Shown here: positions 37,811-49,418 of the stretch, piece after piece
Position numbering within the stretch: position 1 is the first letter of the stretch
How the letters are laid out: the number at the start of each line of letters is the position of its first letter
From: Bryopsis sp. KO-2023
Lineage: Eukaryota; Chlorophyta; Ulvophyceae; Bryopsidales; Bryopsidaceae
NCBI GenBank assembly: GCA_030272585.1
Contig: BSYQ01000012.1
Location: 1,302,001-1,366,000 of the forward strand
Direction of reading: 5' to 3'
DNA length: 64,000 bases
Made by a program: the position numbers and the translations under genes
The notes under the pieces: generated by a model
What the model was told of the DNA's origin: nothing
The model's database searches: none
What the model saw: only the letters and a program-made list of their open reading frames with translations

Positions 37811-40800
37811 TCATATCATCGATTTGACGAGGCTTCAAACAGAGAAAAGCAAAGGGTGTTGACTAAATTCTATTATATCCAGCAATTCTACATTTGTGTG
37901 GAAAAAAAGTGAGACAGAGAGCGAGAAAAAAAGAGTGAGAAAGGAACACACACTCACACATATGTGCGTATTCTTTTGTATTACCGACAATTAAAAAGTG
38001 CTTTACAACTTGATGCCCTCTTTGAAAAATGAAAAGGGTTATTCTGCTAAAAAAAGAAAAAGAAGGGAAAAAAGAAACCGGGAAGACAGAAAATTTTAAT
38101 ATTGTTCAAGAGGTATTTGTTTTTTCGCAGTGTGCATCTTAATTTTTTTTTTCTTTCTGAATTGTTTGGGAAAAGGAGGAGGGGGGAGGGGGGGTCGGAA
38201 AAGAAGTGGTTGGGATTTTTACTGTGAGTGTGGTGTGCGTGTGTGTGTTTGTATTTTTAGTTGATTTTTAAAACCTTTGCTTCGCCCTTTTTCTTGTAAA
38301 AGATGCCGATATTAAGAAAAAAAAATTCCCACCGTGAAAAGAGTTCACCGTGTTTATCTTCCTGTCTGAAAAAAGGCTTTTGGGAAATCAATTTTGCCAC
38401 TCCTTTTGTTTTTTTTCTTGAAATAATTTTTCTTGAAATCATGGGGCCTGCAAGGACTAAGGAAGAACCATTTCCTCTAGAGCCATTTCCTGTCACAAAC
38501 TCCCGAAAAGGGTAGGAATTTTTTTCTTGAAAAAAAAACCAAAAACAGTGAAGTGCTGCCAGTGTAGAGATTTACATAGGGTTCAAATTTCTTTGTTTTA
38601 TCACTTATTATTCTGGATCTGGTTGATTCAATTCACAAAACCCATCCATGGGCCTCCACAGGACATCCTGTCAGTCATCCGAACAGGCCAAGCAAACAAT
38701 AAGGTCAATTGTGGGGTTATTGCAGTGTTATTTAGACGGTGGTTTCCACGGAAAAGGAAGCGACATGACTAATCATAGTCAGACTGCGTGGAATGGATGG
38801 ACACCAGAAAATAAGAATTATCCTCAACATCAACACCCAGAAATGTCAGCCCCAAAATTCCAAATGAATTGAAAGAAATCGAGATGCACCATCTAACCTG
38901 ACAAAACATAGTCTGCCACACACATCAATTTAGCACACATCATGGCAGGAGAAATATATCAGATGAGTGTTTTCATTGATAGCGTTTTTGTGGTAGTCAG
39001 GCTGGTGGATTGAGCAAATAACAAGGGGCCAAGGATCTGCAACAATGAAATCAGCTGATTTCAATTTTCGCCTGTTCTTTCCTTTCTTAACATATCCAAA
39101 TCTTAAAATCTATTTTTTCAATACACCCCCTCCTTCATCCAAAGCGATGCACTAACCCTTTTCATAAAACACTGATTTGAAACAGACAAAAACCTGTCCA
39201 GATTCTACCCTTCACACCAATCCCCAGTCAGACCTCCCTATGTCAGTCTTGGAAATGTTTCACCATCCATCCCATAAATAAGTTTCCCTTCACCTCCTTT
39301 TTCCTGCTATGAACCCATTTCCCCCCCTCTTTCTCCAGTTTTTCTCTATTTTTTTTGTTTGCTTTCCGAAGCCCAGCCACACAATGTTCAGACAAAAACA
39401 CATGACCTCCCCCCATCCCTCATACTTTTCCCTAAATATCCATCCACTCAGATATTTCTTCTTTCTTTTCGATTTTGCATTTGAGGGGAAAATCCAGAAA
39501 GACACACTGCATTCCATCCAGTCATTACGCACCCAGCCAAAGCTTCTCTTTTTCCCTTTTTTTTGTTTTTTTTTTTTTTGCATTCTCCCATGAATGCACT
39601 ATTTCGTGGAAAAAAAAATCTTCATCCCCACCCCTCCGGAATCTAAAAATGCATACAATGCATGCTGCTCTACCGATTTTTCCCCCATGATCAAAAACAC
39701 CCACATTCTACTCAGCATATTTTTTCGTCTTAGGCACCCAGCCAATGCTTTTTTTATTTTTTGCTGTTCTTTTCTTTTTTGTTTATGAACCATTCCACAC
39801 CGATGCATAATTTTTTTTCCGCCCAACTTCAATGCATTTCCTCAGAACCCACATACCGATCCAAAGTTGGTCCAACCCATTTTTTCCCACTTCATTTCAC
39901 CATGAAAAATTCCAATCTTTTTTCCTGTCTAATGATCTACCTTTGGATCCTTTCCTTTCGACCTGGATCACTTCCTTTTTTTCTTTTTTCTTTTGGTGGA
40001 ATCACTTCCCCTGACTGAATTCCACTGTGGCCCTTCAGCATCCAGCATAAACAGGGTTGGTTTTTTTTTCCAATGAGGATCTCATTCCATTTCTGCTCTG
40101 CTGCTGGACCAAATCGCAACACCCTTTTCATGAAAACCAGAAAAATCCACTCTTTTTGGATGCAGCTTTTCTTTTTTTGGATGAACTGTTTCTTCGGGCG
40201 AACGATCGAGATATCCAGTTGGGCCATCTCCAAAGCTTTACCACTCCAGCAAGCAAAACCTTCGTTATGGTCGTAGGCACCCTCCTCGGTTTCTTGAGGT
40301 CAGCAAAAACAACGCCAAACCTCACCAAGAGCTCCCATCCTCCTTCCTCGCCCCATCTTGAAGAGAAGGTCTACATTATCACACAACCCCTTTTTTTTAG
40401 TGGGAAAAAAAAAACATGCAACCTCAGCACAGCCACTCTGTTTTTTTACAGTGTGTATTGCAGACTCACTGATGCAACCCCACACCTTTTTCCCATCCAC
40501 GAAATACCCCCTCACCAACCAAAAAAAAAAAAAACAGGCTTCTTTCTGTCCTACTCAGGCTTCTTTCTTGATGTCTTCATCTCTTTCCTTTTTTTTTTCT
40601 ACAGGCTTGCATGAATTTCTATTGAAAATAAATAAGCATGGCTCTATGTGCTGCTCACCGTTTTCAGTTTGATGATGCCATGGCTGCATTTGAGGTTTGA
40701 GAAGGCTCCAGCGAGAAGTTCTCACTGTGCCATCGCTACTGATGGATCTTCTCGAGCTGTAAATTATATTCCCAAAATAAAAACCTTCACTCAGATTCAA

Positions 40801-41127
40801 TGCCACTTCTGTGCACTGTTCAATAGGGTGTGTGAAACTGGTTTTTTGGTTGAAAAAACCATACCCACAAGAATTTTGAATCTCGGAGCCTTTCTCAAAG
40901 CCATGATGCTCACAGATTAAAAAAAAAAACAAAAAAACTGTTGGGCAAGAACATCAAATGGACACAAACTTTGATTTGATTTTTCATATGCGGGCTGTTT
41001 GAAACACGCTCATCATAGTTTGTACTTCAAACTTAATCGAAATATGGCCTGAAATCTTCTTTAATTTTGTCGAGAAATTCTGGACACGCAAATAAACCTC
41101 ATAAAAATACTGCTCGGAAATTTTTAC
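37811..41127. other. Long interval without a supportable gene
   Basis: Over 3 kb downstream of DEG1. The minus-strand frame 39937-40233 (98 codons) and the plus-strand frame 40057-40614 overlap each other and have no recognisable motif. The sequence is pyrimidine-rich on the plus strand between about 39100 and 40600. A diverged duplicate of the exon region at 41.2 kb lies at 40750-40940. Confidence 0.4.
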
Positions 41128-41370
41128 CTTGGATAGACATCCTCCTCAGCTGATTAGTCACCTCCATCATCATCTGGTTGAACGATGGCTCTTCACGTGC
41201 TGCAAATAATTTTCAAAAAATCAAACCATCAACCCAGATTCAAAGCCACTTCTGCCACTTTTGTTCGATAAGATATACAAATGGATTTTCTTGTTAAAAC
41301 CCCTCCATAAGAATTCTGATTCTGGGAGTTTTTCTCAAGCCCGTGATGCTCACAGATTAAAAAAAAACAG
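40750..41370. repeat. Diverged direct duplication (about 180-bp units)
   Basis: The segment at about 40750-40940 recurs at about 41205-41370 with many substitutions (shared stretches include CACTTCTG and ATGATGCTCACAGATTAAAA-type sequence). On the minus strand each copy lies just upstream of an AG acceptor followed by an AREDPS/AREEPS-coding start, so an exon with its upstream intron was duplicated. Confidence 0.6.
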
Positions 41371-42285
41371 AAAAAAAACACTGTGGGGCAGGAGCACCAA
41401 ATGAACAGAAAAAAAAAATACACGAAAAATTTGATTTTGTGTCCTTTGTGTCTCTGTTTTCCCACACTTAAACATTATACTTCAGACTAAATCGAAAATT
41501 TGCATGAAATGAGAATATAAATGCGAGAGGAAACAGAATATGCTTCACATGGAAAAACATATCTCGGCAGAAATTCCATCCCAACCTCAGAATTAATTTA
41601 ACCGATAATACCAAACTAACGACGATCCCCGGCGCGATAAACTTTTGAAGGATCGCGCACTCGGTAATAAAACCCATAAACATAATTCTAGGAAGTAAAG
41701 TTATACAAGGAAAAAAAACAATAAAAAAGGATATACTTACCCTGAAACTCGACCCCGACCATCATGTCCATTCCGAGCACCACGGAGATTGCAAAGGCCT
41801 TGGATTTTGCCTTGGCCGTCCCCGATCTTTTCATCGTTTTTGACCTTTTCGCCTGGAGGGCTCCACTCCGACGATCGGCCTTCCCCGATTGTCGGAACTT
41901 CGCAGCTCCAAGGTCTCGGACAGTGAATTGAGCTGCAAAAATTTAAGGGAAAAAAAATTAAAAAGGTGTAATTTTATATCGACACCAAGGCTGAGGGAAG
42001 GACTATTCGGTTGACTTGCAAATCGAAATCAGACATAGAAGGTGTGGTTGTGGGCAGTTCCAATCGGATTCCAAAAATCAGTGATTTGGATGGTGTGTAG
42101 CAAACAAAAAAAACAGGCAGTTCTTGTTATCGTTGCGCTGTTGCTTTTTTTTTTCAAGTATTCCTTTTTGAAAATCAAGAAAATCTGGCCAGAATCTATT
42201 GTGGAAAAAAACATCGGGAAAGAAATTACAGATTCTGGTCTAGAATAATCACTTACGATGAGAAGGCATCCCTCCAATTCCCGAG
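41128..42285 (-). CDS. Unidentified protein, three in-phase exons
   Basis: Exons 42257-42285, 41741-41932 and 41128-41199 join with matching phase (C|CT and G|CA). They give a frame starting at an ATG in the first exon: MPSHPQFTVRDLGAAKF, then a strongly basic Lys/Arg/Ala stretch, then AFAISVVLGMDMMVGVEFQ and AREEPSFNQMMMEVTNQL. Splice sites are strong (GTAAGT twice, GTAAAA). No domain is recognised. The basic start and following hydrophobic stretch could be an organelle-targeting region with a membrane segment. The gene should continue downstream, where a duplicated but early-terminated copy of the last exon start is found near 40760. Confidence 0.5.
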
Positions 42286-43438
42286 CTGTAGAAAATACAA
42301 AAAAAACAAGATTTAAAACAAACAAATAAATAAATAATATGTAACTATGACACATCAGTAGAAAAAAAAGAAAAGTTCCCAAAAAACCGAAACCACTGCA
42401 GAAATATTCCCCTCTTTGTTTTTTTTTCTGTATACATTTTGATTGGGCTGGTGGGTGCATGCTTCTGGTGAATGCTCATATTGACTCAGAAACCAAAATC
42501 CATTGAGAATTGAAAATGGAGAAGAAACCATTGCTGTGAACCCATTACCATTCCAACTAATTCTTGCAATGAAACTTCAAATTAACTGCAGCCAGAGAAG
42601 GAAAAAAACCTCCAGTAGGAACAGACCTGCCATCGCATCTTTTTCTTGAACATACCATTGGGAATTGTTTTTTTTGGAATGGATTGCCAGCAATTGCAGC
42701 CTCCATGCAAGTCTTGAAACAGCTTTCCTTGGCCAGGTGTGCTCCAACCAAGACGGAGAAACAACTAAACAGTGGCTGAGTTTTTTCTGCCTTGAATAGG
42801 AAGAAGGGATGGGGGCGGCATGATTGAAGCCGGCCCACCATCTACGACCAGATGGTCGAAACGAAACCAAAGGGTGAAACGAACCAAGAACCAACACCAA
42901 ACGAAAAAATAAACATCTTAACCACCATTTCCAAACAACCCAACAGCTCATCCCTGGAACTCGCACAGAAGCATCACAAACATCCGCCTAAAATTTATCC
43001 GAAACAAGATCGAAAGGGAGAAAAAGCTTTCAAAGCGTCGATGCACTCACCACAGAAGGAACGGCTGTTCTTCCACGAACTACGCTCGGCACTCTTCGCA
43101 CTGCACGTAACACGCTCTTCGCTGGGAAGGAAGAAACGTCGAGTTTCTCGGCTATACTTTCGGCGCGAGCGAAACGAGTCAGACATACGACACCTCAACG
43201 ACAAATCTCCGAGATCATTTTCTGGAAGCAAAATTAACAAAAGTACTCCTGCTCTGAAATTCTACGCAAACAGCAAGCATAGAATCGACGATTTCCGAAA
43301 CAAAACGAAGCAACCTCGCGTTGCTTGTTTGCGGGAAGAATGCAAATTTCAATATCAAGGAACGAGTGCCTGTTTCTGAACCAGTCCCGCTTCAAACAGA
43401 GGCGGCGGCAACACTCCCACCACCCCAGGTTCAATAGA
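42286..43438. other. Intergenic interval between divergent genes
   Basis: No supportable gene. Minus-strand frames at 42557-42966 have no motifs. From about 42990 to 43380 the sequence is richer in GC and open in several frames, which may hold 5' leader or targeting-peptide sequence for the dioxygenase downstream. Confidence 0.35.
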
Positions 43439-44672
43439 ATGCCTTTGCTGCGTGCGGTTGGGATGGACGACCTCGCAGTGGACGCCAAGAACCTGGGGGT
43501 TTCCTTCACTCCTATCCACGAGGACTTTGGAGCAGACGTGTTAGGAATGGACCTTGATGGAGGGATATCTGAAGCCCAAGGCGCTCTCGTCAAAGACGCT
43601 CTCGACCGCTTCTTGCTCCTCCGCTTCCGCCAACAGACGCCAGAGCCAGCCGACGAAGCGAAGGTGGGGATCAAATTCATCCAAGGAATGGCCATAGGAA
43701 TGTTGTAGAGATGCCCGAAACAGCTGGAAATCACAATCGTTCGTAAGGTGCGATCGGTGTGGAAGAAAGCTTGAAACTGCCTAGATTCGCAGCGGCTGCA
43801 TCATGAATTAATCATGCGAAAAAAGCTGGAGATGCACAATTGAAGGCGTTTTGCTTTGGATCCACAAACCAACAAAATCAGTTTGTTGTGTTTCTCAGTT
43901 GCTGTCGTTTCTTCCCCACGACGAGGAACGTTTTAAAAGGGGAGAATTCAAAACCTTTATATCGACCACCGTTCCTGGATTCTCTTGGCTGGCGATCGCG
44001 GCACAAAACATGGACTCGGACGACAACAACGGCTCGACTTCGAAACGCCCCAAACGGACGGGGAGACGAACTTGGCATATGGATGCGAGCCAGCGGTTGT
44101 GCCCTCATATGTACAGCTACATGTACATGAAAATTGCGGCGCCAAACGCGGGAACGGCGTTCGCGAGCACTGTAAAAGCCTACTCGCTCCTCACTGATGA
44201 GCAGAAGCAGATCGCTCATAAGAATGGAGCTCTTCCCGAGCTGTTCAAAGCAACTTACACGATGCGCGAAAGCGGCGTATCCTATGAGAACCCAAGACAG
44301 TTGGAAGAGTTGGTAAAAAGTAGCTACCCAGGAGCGCGGATGGTGGAGGATGGAGGTCCTTTCGTTATCCAGGAAAAGGGAACCGGAGTGAGGTCACTCC
44401 TCGCCACGCCTTTCACTGTGCATTCGTTCGAGGGCATGAGCGTGGAAGAAACTCACGAACTGCTGGAAGAGTTCCTGGGTCCTCAGGGAGCGACGGCGCC
44501 TGAAAGGGTGTGGATCGCCGACTGGCAGCCAGGCGACGTCATCGTGTGGAAGAATCGACAGCTGATACATGCCAGTCCAGCCCCTGGATCCTATGACGAA
44601 CCACGTCTGAACCATTTGGCGTTCTGGGAGAGCAGCGAACCTGTGATTCCAGTAGAGGATGTTGCTGCTTGA
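43439..44672 (+). CDS. TauD/TfdA-family Fe(II)/2-oxoglutarate dioxygenase
   Basis: Oxygenase that uses non-haem iron, O2 and 2-oxoglutarate; the substrate cannot be told. Two exons, 43439-43663 and 43899-44672, join in phase 0 (CAG|TTG acceptor) for 332 residues, near the family's usual size. The N-terminus has the family opening FGADVLGMDLDGG...LVKDALDRFLLLRF. The iron ligands are the HxD in WHMDAS and the distal His in VWKNRQLIHAS. The 2-oxoglutarate-binding Arg is probably the Arg of EPRLNHLAFWE. The segment between the exons' join and the HxD motif is longer and more charged than in bacterial TauD. ATG 43439 is chosen because it precedes the conserved block. Only one intron, unlike the intron-rich neighbours RPA2 and DEG1, which is compatible with more recent acquisition. 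Confidence 0.85.
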
Positions 44673-45631
44673 TTCTGGCGCGTTGATCACTTGATGCGTA
44701 CGCACAGGAACTTGTCGGAATTGCAATTGCGTCCCACCAGGTCGCGATGGCTTGTGGTGTGATTTTAATGATTTTGGGCGCCCCGAGTTGCTCGCTTTTT
44801 GTGCTGGTGCCTCCAACATTTGCGTTCTTGTCGCAATATATGTGATTGTTGAATAGTCAGAACGTTTTGATTTTTTTCGAGGTAACGGACTCGATGTAAG
44901 AACACAAGAACCGCCAGTAAGATAAGAATCACTGATTCTAAATGAACTCGAGTGACGGCACTGGTGGAACAGCTCAAAACACACCCGCGAGTGATATGTG
45001 ATGAACACAACATAATAGAAATGCGGAGAGGGAGGAGGGGGGATTCTTTTTGTTGGACTTTGCTTAAGTGAAGTAAGGGCAGTTTCCAATCCATTCTTTT
45101 TTCTAGGCCTTCAGAGAAATGATGCAATTTTTCACCACCTTCAGGCCAAGAAATCATAAGCTGACACAAATAACCAAGCAAATCTTGTCAAGAAACATTT
45201 CTGGTTCTCCTATGCCTCCCGATCAAGCGTATCCAGATCCTCCCCCAACTAACGAGAAAAGATACTGCGCGCATTCGTGGACAGGGCCTTGCAAGAATGC
45301 GAGGCCACCAGTGAAATTGGACTGAATTTCATTGATGACCCCTAGAGCCTACAGGCTGCAACACCAAATTTGAATTTGAAAAAAGGCAAATCAACCTTGT
45401 TTACAGCTTTCCAACTCAACAACAGCCATCTAGGACAAGGTTGCGAAGAAGGCTATTTCATGGCACCTGAATTCACCAGTGAACTAGGGGTCATTAAGAA
45501 ACCTTTTGTGGATACTCATTCCAAAACAAGGGAGACGAAAAACCGAACTGAGATTTTAGAGAAAGCAAAAAAAAGGAAACGGTATGAATAGCACCGCCCG
45601 CTCAAATCCAAAGAAAATCCGAAGAAGTGGG
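44673..45631. other. Interval between dioxygenase gene and tRNA
   Basis: No supportable gene. Short plus-strand frames at 45119-45325 and 45370-45591 end just before the tRNA and have no motifs. The long minus-strand frame at 44394-45089 is largely a shadow of the dioxygenase. Confidence 0.4.
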
Positions 45632-45632
45632 T

Positions 45633-45705
45633 GGACCTGGCGGGGCTCGAACCCGCGACTTCCGGCTCATAAGACCGGTGCTCTAACCTACTGAGCTACA
45701 GGTCC
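45633..45705 (-). tRNA. tRNA-Ile (anticodon UAU)
   Basis: 73-nt cloverleaf on the minus strand without intron. The acceptor stem GGACCTG pairs with CAGGTCC. The D arm has GCTC/GAGC with AGTAGGTTAGA loop. The anticodon stem CCGGT/GCCGG encloses loop CTTATGA, giving anticodon TAT (45669-45671). The T arm GCGGG/CCCGC encloses TTCGAGC. The discriminator base would be A. All arms pair fully apart from one G-T pair. The minor isoleucine tRNA reads AUA codons. Confidence 0.92.
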
Positions 45706-46045
45706 GACAATTTACAAAAAAAAATTAAAAAAATTGCTGCTACACATTTCTGTGCAACTCTTGGAGTTGCACATGACGAGTCTCAGCCATGTGTTGCCTG
45801 CGTCGACAATCTTTGACGCAGGGAATCTTTTGTACACATGGGGAGGTCGCTTTACACCTTTTATTCCGCGAGTCCGTTTTTTTTCCACAATCAATCAAAC
45901 TAATGTTCGACCTATGTCTATCCTCGATCAAAAGAAATAGAATCAAAGGAAAAACTTCAAAAAAGCATTTGCCTGTGCCCTAAGCAAAGAAAGAGAAAGC
46001 TGTTGCCATACTCTTTCCACAACCTGGGGCCTATGTCGAGTCTCA

Positions 46046-46551
46046 ATAGATCAGCTCTTCATGCGCACCATCATCCCCAGACTGTCTACAGCAGCCAGTA
46101 GTCACCAAACGCCCACCCACAGTTGGACGGACTGCAGGCCTCTCGAACGTGCTAATCCCGGCGCGAGGCGATAAAACACCTTGCTTCTTCGGGGTGCCCT
46201 CTTGATCTGTACAAGTTCTTTAGGCGAAAACAATGAGAACTTGCCGACCGATTCAGAAGTGAAACGAGCAGACCCATAAGACAAAGGCGACAACATCACT
46301 CGATCAAAGGTCAAAAAATATCTCACGCGACTTTATCGCCTCCACAGCATTCTGCATCAATATTTTTGGCCGAGAATGTTTGCAACAGCCAAAACAAGAG
46401 GGCACCTGGAAGAAGCGAGGTGTTTCATCGCCTCTCGGCGGGAGTAGCACGTTCGAGAGGTATGCAGGTCGAAACTGTGGGTGGGCGTCTGGAGAGTACT
46501 AGGTGCTGTAGACAGTCTGGGGATGATGGTGCGCATGAAGAGCTGATCTAT
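46046..46551. repeat. Foldback (506 bp), about 158-bp imperfect inverted arms
   Basis: Left arm 46046-46204 and right arm 46395-46551 are reverse complements with scattered differences (shared outer sequence ATAGATCAGCTCTTCATGCG). The spacer is about 190 bp. It adjoins the left copy of the 673-bp inverted repeat. No convincing target duplication. Likely a MITE or foldback transposon. Confidence 0.8.
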
Positions 46552-46565
46552 CGACCCTTGAAAAA

Positions 46566-47238
46566 GAGTTATCTGGTGGTCCTAAAAAGGGGGGTAGCGT
46601 GCGCCCATCAGGGATGTCAAAAAACGGGGATGGCGGAGCCCCGCGGTCCGCCCTACTCCCAGGTGCGACATTTGCGAATAGCTGACTCACTCGCGACCAT
46701 TTTCATTGCGCGACGCAATCTCGCCACTGCTTTCTTTGCTGAAACGAACGCGGGCGAGACTGAGGCCAGGTGGACTCCGTTAGAAAGAGCGAACGACGGC
46801 GACGGCGACGACGACGACGACTGCGAGTGCTGAAAGAAGTGAGTGCCTGTTTGTATGTCGTTCGGAAACAGAAGTGGTCGAAGGGAGGTTCGACTCCCCC
46901 TCTGTTCCAGATTTCGTCTCTTGCTTTCCGTCTTTCCCTCTCGTTCGATCGCCTGCGTACGCATGAGACGTACGCGCGCGCGTGCGTCGTGGTTCGCCCG
47001 TCGCCGACATCGTCGTCGCTCGTCTTTTCTATCGGTGCGCACTGCCCACGCGCCATCAGCGGAGACCCTCACACTCCTCCCCACGACAGGCGACGAGTTC
47101 CGAAGCACTCCTCCTCGCCAACCTGCTTTTCTCCCTGTGACGACCGGACGACCGGGAGAAACCAACGCTGGCGGATTGGCAACTGTGAGGGAGCTTGGAG
47201 GTGGTGATATGAGGTAGGGCTGAGGGTTTGTTTATTTT
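46566..47238. repeat. Left copy of a 673-bp inverted repeat
   Basis: Matches 56065-56737 in reverse complement over the full length with no net insertion or deletion; frames read from both copies are identical. It is GC-rich with CGACGACG and CGTACGCGCG stretches and is open in several frames on both strands, which is compositional. It contains a short tRNA-like motif (GGTTCGACTCC near 46886). No coding call is made. Confidence 0.93.
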
Positions 47239-47596
47239 TTAAGAAGTCTCTCTTCTTCTGATGAATACATTACGGGCCTCAACAAAATGAATCAGGAATA
47301 GATGCAAATGATTGAGCAACCAGTGTCTCAAGAGTGAACCTGCCAAAGCTCTGATGCCGAAATTGCTTGAGAGGAATTTTTCTTATTGGAACATATATTT
47401 ATTCCTTTTTTTTCAATAGTTTCTTCATATTTTTTGAAGGGGTGTTGGGGGAGGCCAACATTAGATATATTTGAGTATCGGGGAAGACAGAAAAGAACTG
47501 TGAATTTGTTGTGTGCAGGCTATGGGAAAGAAGAGATGGGAGAAGACATTCACAGCAACGCAGCAGTTAGATGATTTCATCTCTTTGTTTGTCGAG

Positions 47597-47733
47597 GGGA
47601 GTGCCTTTCTGTTTTCAAGGATGGATTAGCGGCATTACATCGGGCTGCCGCTGCTGTCGGAAACCATATGTCTTTCACTGAACTTCTTTTGAAAGATTCC
47701 AGAACAAACGGATACACATTGACCCAATGTGGG
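47597..47733 (+). pseudogene. Ankyrin-repeat-like exon fragment
   Basis: Open segment after a pyrimidine-rich AG acceptor, ending at a GTGAGT donor. It reads KDGLAALHRAAAAVGN...FTELLLKD, close to the ankyrin consensus DGxTALHxAAxxG...LLL. Only about one repeat is present and no flanking ankyrin exons were found, so it is likely a gene fragment trapped between the inverted repeat and the foldback. Confidence 0.5.
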
Positions 47734-48391
47734 GTGAGTGCTATTTTTTTGAAAATAAGTGATCTGTTTGCTGAGTACCTCGATTGCTGCTTTGATTCTG
47801 CATACACCATGTCCCTGTTTTTTTCCCTACATGCTTTTTTGTTTTGTTTTTACCCCGGTCTGAAGGATACCTAGAATCGTTCCATGCAGCATGGACCCTG
47901 AGCAAGTTTACTATGCAGCTGGTGGGACGGTGTCCAAGAAATCAGAGCGGATCGTTGTTTCACTGAATGGCATGGTGACAAGGATGTCCATCAATAGTGT
48001 ACCAATCTATGCCTGGAAACAGGCTCATTGGTCTTGGGAGTTTCTCAGAAATTTTCTGGTTCAGCCTTGAAACTTGACGATTCAGGTCCAAGGGGATGAA
48101 ATTCAGGAATGATCGAGTGCACAGAGTTTTGGGGAAAAGAAATAGTTGGAAAATTTTCACTGCTTTGTCCTGGGCTGAGTGATTCCATTTCTGAAAGACA
48201 TGGGGCTTCATCATCGACGGTGCTGTAAAGTCAGGAAACATAGACTGGTGGATTGTGTGTAAAAACTCAAATTGGTGTGTTCAAGAGTCTTGATATATCG
48301 ATGCTGTTCATTCCCATATTTCTCCCATCAGGCACCACTCATTCGTCGGACTGCATCACGAGTCTAGAAATGTCATTTTCGTTTTGGGTTG

Positions 48392-49045
48392 AACTCTTTT
48401 GTTCCCCACCCTCTCCATGAGCCACCATCCCCAGTGGGGATTCCCCACCCTGAAGAAACTCGACAATGAATAAGAAAATAACGAAATTTCCAGTACAATA
48501 GAACACATGTCACATCATTCGATAGAGACGTACGACGTTCACCCATCGAGCACTCGACTAAATTTGGAAGACTCGAAAGATATGTACCTAAATGATTTCG
48601 GATGGACATAAAAATTTGCATACATAAACTCTTACATTATTAAATCATTCTCACAAAATTTCAGTTCCATCTGAAAACATCATCAAAGTGAGGTGAGGTT
48701 TGTTTGGACCGAAAGAGCTAAAGACTCGCTTAAAAGAAAACTTGATTTTCTAAGTTGAACGGACCTCACCTCACTATGATGATGTTTTCAGATGGAGCTG
48801 AAATTTCGTGAGAATGATTTAATAATGTAAGAGTTTATGTATGCAAATTTTTATGTTCATCCGAAATCATTTAGGTACATATCTTTCGAGTCTTCCAAAT
48901 TTAGTCGAGTGCTCGATGGGTGAACGTTGTACGTCTCTATCGAATGATGTGACATGTGTTCTATTGTTCTGGAAATTTCCATTCACGACGAGTTTCTTCA
49001 GGGTGGGGATAGTGGCTCACGGAGAGGGTGGGGCACAGAAGAGTT
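48392..49045. repeat. Foldback element, about 300-bp arms (654 bp)
   Basis: Left arm 48392-48699 and right arm 48773-49045 are reverse complements with few changes; the left arm carries a small extra segment. The loop is 73 bp. The innermost arm sequence is ACCTCACCTCAC / GTGAGGTGAGGT. Mirror-image frames on opposite strands read the same peptide (IFM.IRNHLGTYLSSLPNL), an artefact of the inversion. The element ends about 40 bp from the LTR retrotransposon insertion. Confidence 0.88.
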
Positions 49046-49088
49046 TGATTCCCCTTCTCCTATTGTGGTTTGACAATTGTCTCTAGGG

Positions 49089-49418
49089 TGTGACGGTTTC
49101 CTTGGGGATGGGAGCGGACCTTGTCTCGCACAATTTTACAACCTTCGACAAGATAATCACAAGACCCTTTCATCGGAATAAATAGCCCAAAGAGTCCTGC
49201 TGAGTCAACCTACCCTAACCTTCGCCCATACAAACATCAAGATCGATTAACTCTATCTAACCACCCCTGGATCAGATTGTCCCAATTATAAATCTAGCCA
49301 CTCTTGGACTAAACCACCCCGTGGTAGGCCCAAAGCCAATCGAAACGAATCAATCAACTCCCACAAATGCTTTCCTCTAATCCCACTAATCCTCTACCAC
49401 CACTGAACTACTGTTACA
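49089..49418 (-). repeat. 3' LTR of the retrotransposon
   Basis: 330 bp, apparently identical to 54471-54800. It is the 3' LTR because the G-rich tract preceding an LTR on the minus strand lies at 49419-49428. Confidence 0.93.

Noticed and set aside
43325-43438. Upstream extension of the dioxygenase first exon
   Set aside because: The frame is open but starts from TTG; the ATG at 43340 precedes non-conserved sequence, whereas the ATG at 43439 fits the family start.
44394-45089. 231-codon minus-strand frame
   Set aside because: Mostly antisense to the conserved dioxygenase exon.
46850-46920. tRNA gene in the 673-bp repeat
   Set aside because: A T-arm-like GGTTCGACTCC and possible acceptor pairing exist, but there is no anticodon arm and the span is too short.
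46653-47165. A 170-codon frame (and its mirror at 56138-56650) as a gene
   Set aside because: The repeat is GC-rich and open in several frames on both strands at once; no motif and no splice context.
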